The notes beneath the pieces are model-generated. The model ran no database searches. It saw nothing but the letters and a program-made list of their open reading frames with translations, and had not been told where the DNA came from. DNA of 7,114 nt from an uncultured Pseudomonadota bacterium (lineage in GTDB: Bacteria; Pseudomonadota; Gammaproteobacteria; Methylococcales; Methylomonadaceae), in contig CAIUWU010000142.1 of the NCBI GenBank assembly GCA_903902945.1, positions 1-7,114 of the forward strand, given 5' to 3'. This document shows positions 5,949 to 7,114 of the stretch, piece after piece (position 1 is the stretch's first letter; each line of letters starts with the position of its first letter). Made by a program: the position numbers and the translations under genes.

Positions 5949-6590
5949 ATGCCGATTTTTCTTATTCTCGCTTTGTTATTAATGGTGATGGTGCAAGTTC
6001 AGGTATTTGAAATTGCCTTCAGCAAACTCGGTCTGACGCCCCAAGCCACGCTGGCCATCTTACTGGGAACCTTGCTAGGCAGTGGCATTAACATCCCTTT
6101 ATGCCGCCTCAAAACCACCATCACCGGCCACTGGCTTTACAAGCCGTTTCAGAAGCCGGTCTGGGAAACCATCTATCCCAGTCATGAAGGCTATGTAGTG
6201 GTCGCAATGAATATCGGCGGCTGCGTGATTCCGGTCGGTTTGTCGTTGTATTTTCTGTCGCTGCACCTGGTGCATTTAGGCAATATTCTGATCGGCCTGA
6301 CGGCGGTGACGGCCTTGAGTTACAAACTCAGCCGCCCGGTAGCCGGAGTCGGTATCGGCATGCCGTTTATGATCGCGCCTTTGTTGGCCACCGTGATCGC
6401 CCTGCTGCTGGAACCGGAACATGCCGCGCATCTAGCCTACATCAGCGGTGTGCTGGGCGTGCTGATCGGCGCGGACATTCTCAATCTGAAACAGGTGCGT
6501 GAAATGGGAACACCGCTGGCTTCCATCGGCGGCGCGGGTACTTTTGACGGCATTTTCATGACCGGCATTATTGCGGCACTGCTGGCCTGA
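5949..6590 (+). CDS. DUF1614 family integral membrane protein
   Basis: This 213-residue, very hydrophobic protein matches the DUF1614 family, which has no established function. About six or seven membrane segments are visible, roughly at 2-23, 32-50, 83-106, 109-127, 138-154, 161-180 and 191-212. Family-like motifs are GINIPL (46-51), NIGGCVIPVGLSLY (88-101), GVLGVLIGADILNL (167-180) and ASIGGAGTFDGIFMTGIIAALLA (191-213). Asp176 and Asp200 lie in or beside membrane segments and could be functional. The hydrophilic loop at about 53-82 (RLKTTITGHWLYKP to YPSHEG) is the only long polar stretch. The ATG at 5949 has a strong AGGAG (5939-5943) at 5-base spacing. The gene ends in tandem TGA TGA (6588-6593). 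Its neighbours are divergent dprA and a convergent Mg2+-type ATPase, so neither context reveals its role. Confidence 0.93.
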   Translation: MPIFLILALLLMVMVQVQVFEIAFSKLGLTPQATLAILLGTLLGSGINIPLCRLKTTITGHWLYKPFQKPVWETIYPSHEGYVVVAMNIGGCVIPVGLSLYFLSLHLVHLGNILIGLTAVTALSYKLSRPVAGVGIGMPFMIAPLLATVIALLLEPEHAAHLAYISGVLGVLIGADILNLKQVREMGTPLASIGGAGTFDGIFMTGIIAALLA

Positions 6591-6607
6591 TGACCGTTAA
6601 TCGGCCA
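6583..6607. other. Imperfect hairpin spanning the stop codons of convergent genes
   Basis: TGGCC-GAT (6583-6591, with T6588 bulged) can pair with ATCGGCCA (6600-6607), giving 8 base pairs around an 8-base loop. It covers the tandem TGA of the DUF1614 gene and the TAA of the ATPase gene. No T run follows in either direction, so it is at most a weak bidirectional terminator or pause site. Chance is a reasonable alternative. Confidence 0.3.
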
Positions 6608-7114
6608 CCCAGCGATAAAACCATTTTTTGGCCAGCTCGGCAGTCAGCATATATAAAGCAATGATCAGCCCGATAACCGCCAACAAAGCCGGTGGCAAGG
6701 CCACAAAACCAATCAAACCCGCTACCGGTGTATAAGGCAGCAAGGCAGTCACCATTACCACCAGCAAGGTCGCCATTAACAGCAGCCTGCTGGGTTTACT
6801 CTTGAAAAACGGCTGCCGGCTGCGCACCACAAACACAATCATCGCCGCCGAAATCACGGACTCCACGAACCAGGCGGCTCTGAACTCCTCGACCGGCACC
6901 TGCAGATACAGCAAAACCCCGAAGGTCAGATAATCAAACAAGGAACTGATCAGCCCGAATACCATCATAAATCGACGAATAAACTGAATATTCCAACGCC
7001 GCGGCCTGGCGATCATTTCGGCATCGAGATGATCAGAAGCAATGGTCATTTCAGGGAAATCCGTCAGCAGATTGGTCAGTAGGATCTGTTTCGGCAGCAA
7101 CGGCAGAAACGGCA
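6597..7114 (-). CDS. mgtA: C-terminal part of Mg2+-transporting P-type ATPase (5' part off window)
   Basis: P-type ATPases of this group import Mg2+ across the inner membrane using ATP. Only the last 171 residues or so are present. The frame stays open to the right edge, and the codon at 7098-7100 is an internal TTG rather than a start. The visible part begins PFLPLLPKQILLTNLLTDFP, the M6 helix, with the Asn and Asp of NLLTD in the position of the ion-binding residues of the family. It continues with KPRRWN-like RPRRWNIQFIRRFM, FGLISSLFDYLTFGVLL (M7), WFVESVISAAMIVFVVRSRQPFF (M8), LLLMATLLVVMVTALLPYTPVAG (M9) and a final helix ending AELAKKWFYRWVAD (M10). The phosphorylation and nucleotide-binding domains lie outside. 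The symbol rests on resemblance to MgtA and MgtB; exact ion specificity cannot be read from this part. The TAA stop (6597-6599) is 6 bases from the convergent DUF1614 stop. Confidence 0.88.
   Translation of the reverse strand, partial: PFLPLLPKQILLTNLLTDFPEMTIASDHLDAEMIARPRRWNIQFIRRFMMVFGLISSLFDYLTFGVLLYLQVPVEEFRAAWFVESVISAAMIVFVVRSRQPFFKSKPSRLLLMATLLVVMVTALLPYTPVAGLIGFVALPPALLAVIGLIIALYMLTAELAKKWFYRWVAD

Overview
The window is a stretch of ordinary gammaproteobacterial housekeeping chromosome. The gene order dprA-smg-topA, a trigger factor whose N-terminus reads MQVSVEKT as in other gammaproteobacteria, a tRNA-Leu directly upstream of tig, and a TopA of the shorter type with four C-terminal zinc ribbons all fit that class. 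Base composition looks close to balanced by eye. An environmental gammaproteobacterium, for example a methanotroph of the Methylococcales, would be consistent, but that is a guess from general resemblance and cannot be settled here. I see no transposase, integrase, phage gene, CRISPR array or plasmid function.

Layout, left to right. The minus-strand trigger factor gene tig (1-1151) runs off the left edge. It is preceded, 100 bases upstream on the same strand, by a complete tRNA-Leu with anticodon UAG (1252-1335). A near-consensus sigma70 promoter (1354-1382) drives the tRNA and, because no convincing terminator lies between them, probably tig as well. The -10 box of this promoter sits in the palindrome ATTATAAT, which also offers a perfect -10 in the opposite direction, toward a small exported DUF192 protein (1399-1851, plus). 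That gene converges on topA and the two stop codons share one CTAG. Next comes a compact minus-strand operon, transcribed right to left: dprA (4651-5760), smg (4171-4638) and topA (1848-4154), with gaps of 12 and 16 bases and a plausible single promoter at 5791-5819. A 188-base divergent intergenic region separates dprA from a plus-strand DUF1614 membrane protein (5949-6590). This converges, with a 6-base gap, on the 3' end of an Mg2+-type P-type ATPase gene (6597-7114, minus) that runs off the right edge.

Functionally, the tRNA-tig unit joins decoding of CUN leucine codons to folding of nascent chains. The dprA-smg-topA operon groups ssDNA handling and RecA loading, a conserved protein of unknown role, and relaxation of negative supercoils. 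The DUF192 and DUF1614 proteins are widespread but uncharacterised. The DUF1614 protein is the best candidate here for undescribed biochemistry, because it has conserved-looking acid residues within membrane segments.

No new multi-gene system is visible. The points worth a second look are regulatory and architectural: the symmetric shared -10, a start-stop codon pair overlapping the tig start, the shared CTAG stops, a possible second start in the DUF192 gene, poor translation signals for topA and dprA, and tandem imperfect repeats upstream of the DUF1614 gene.
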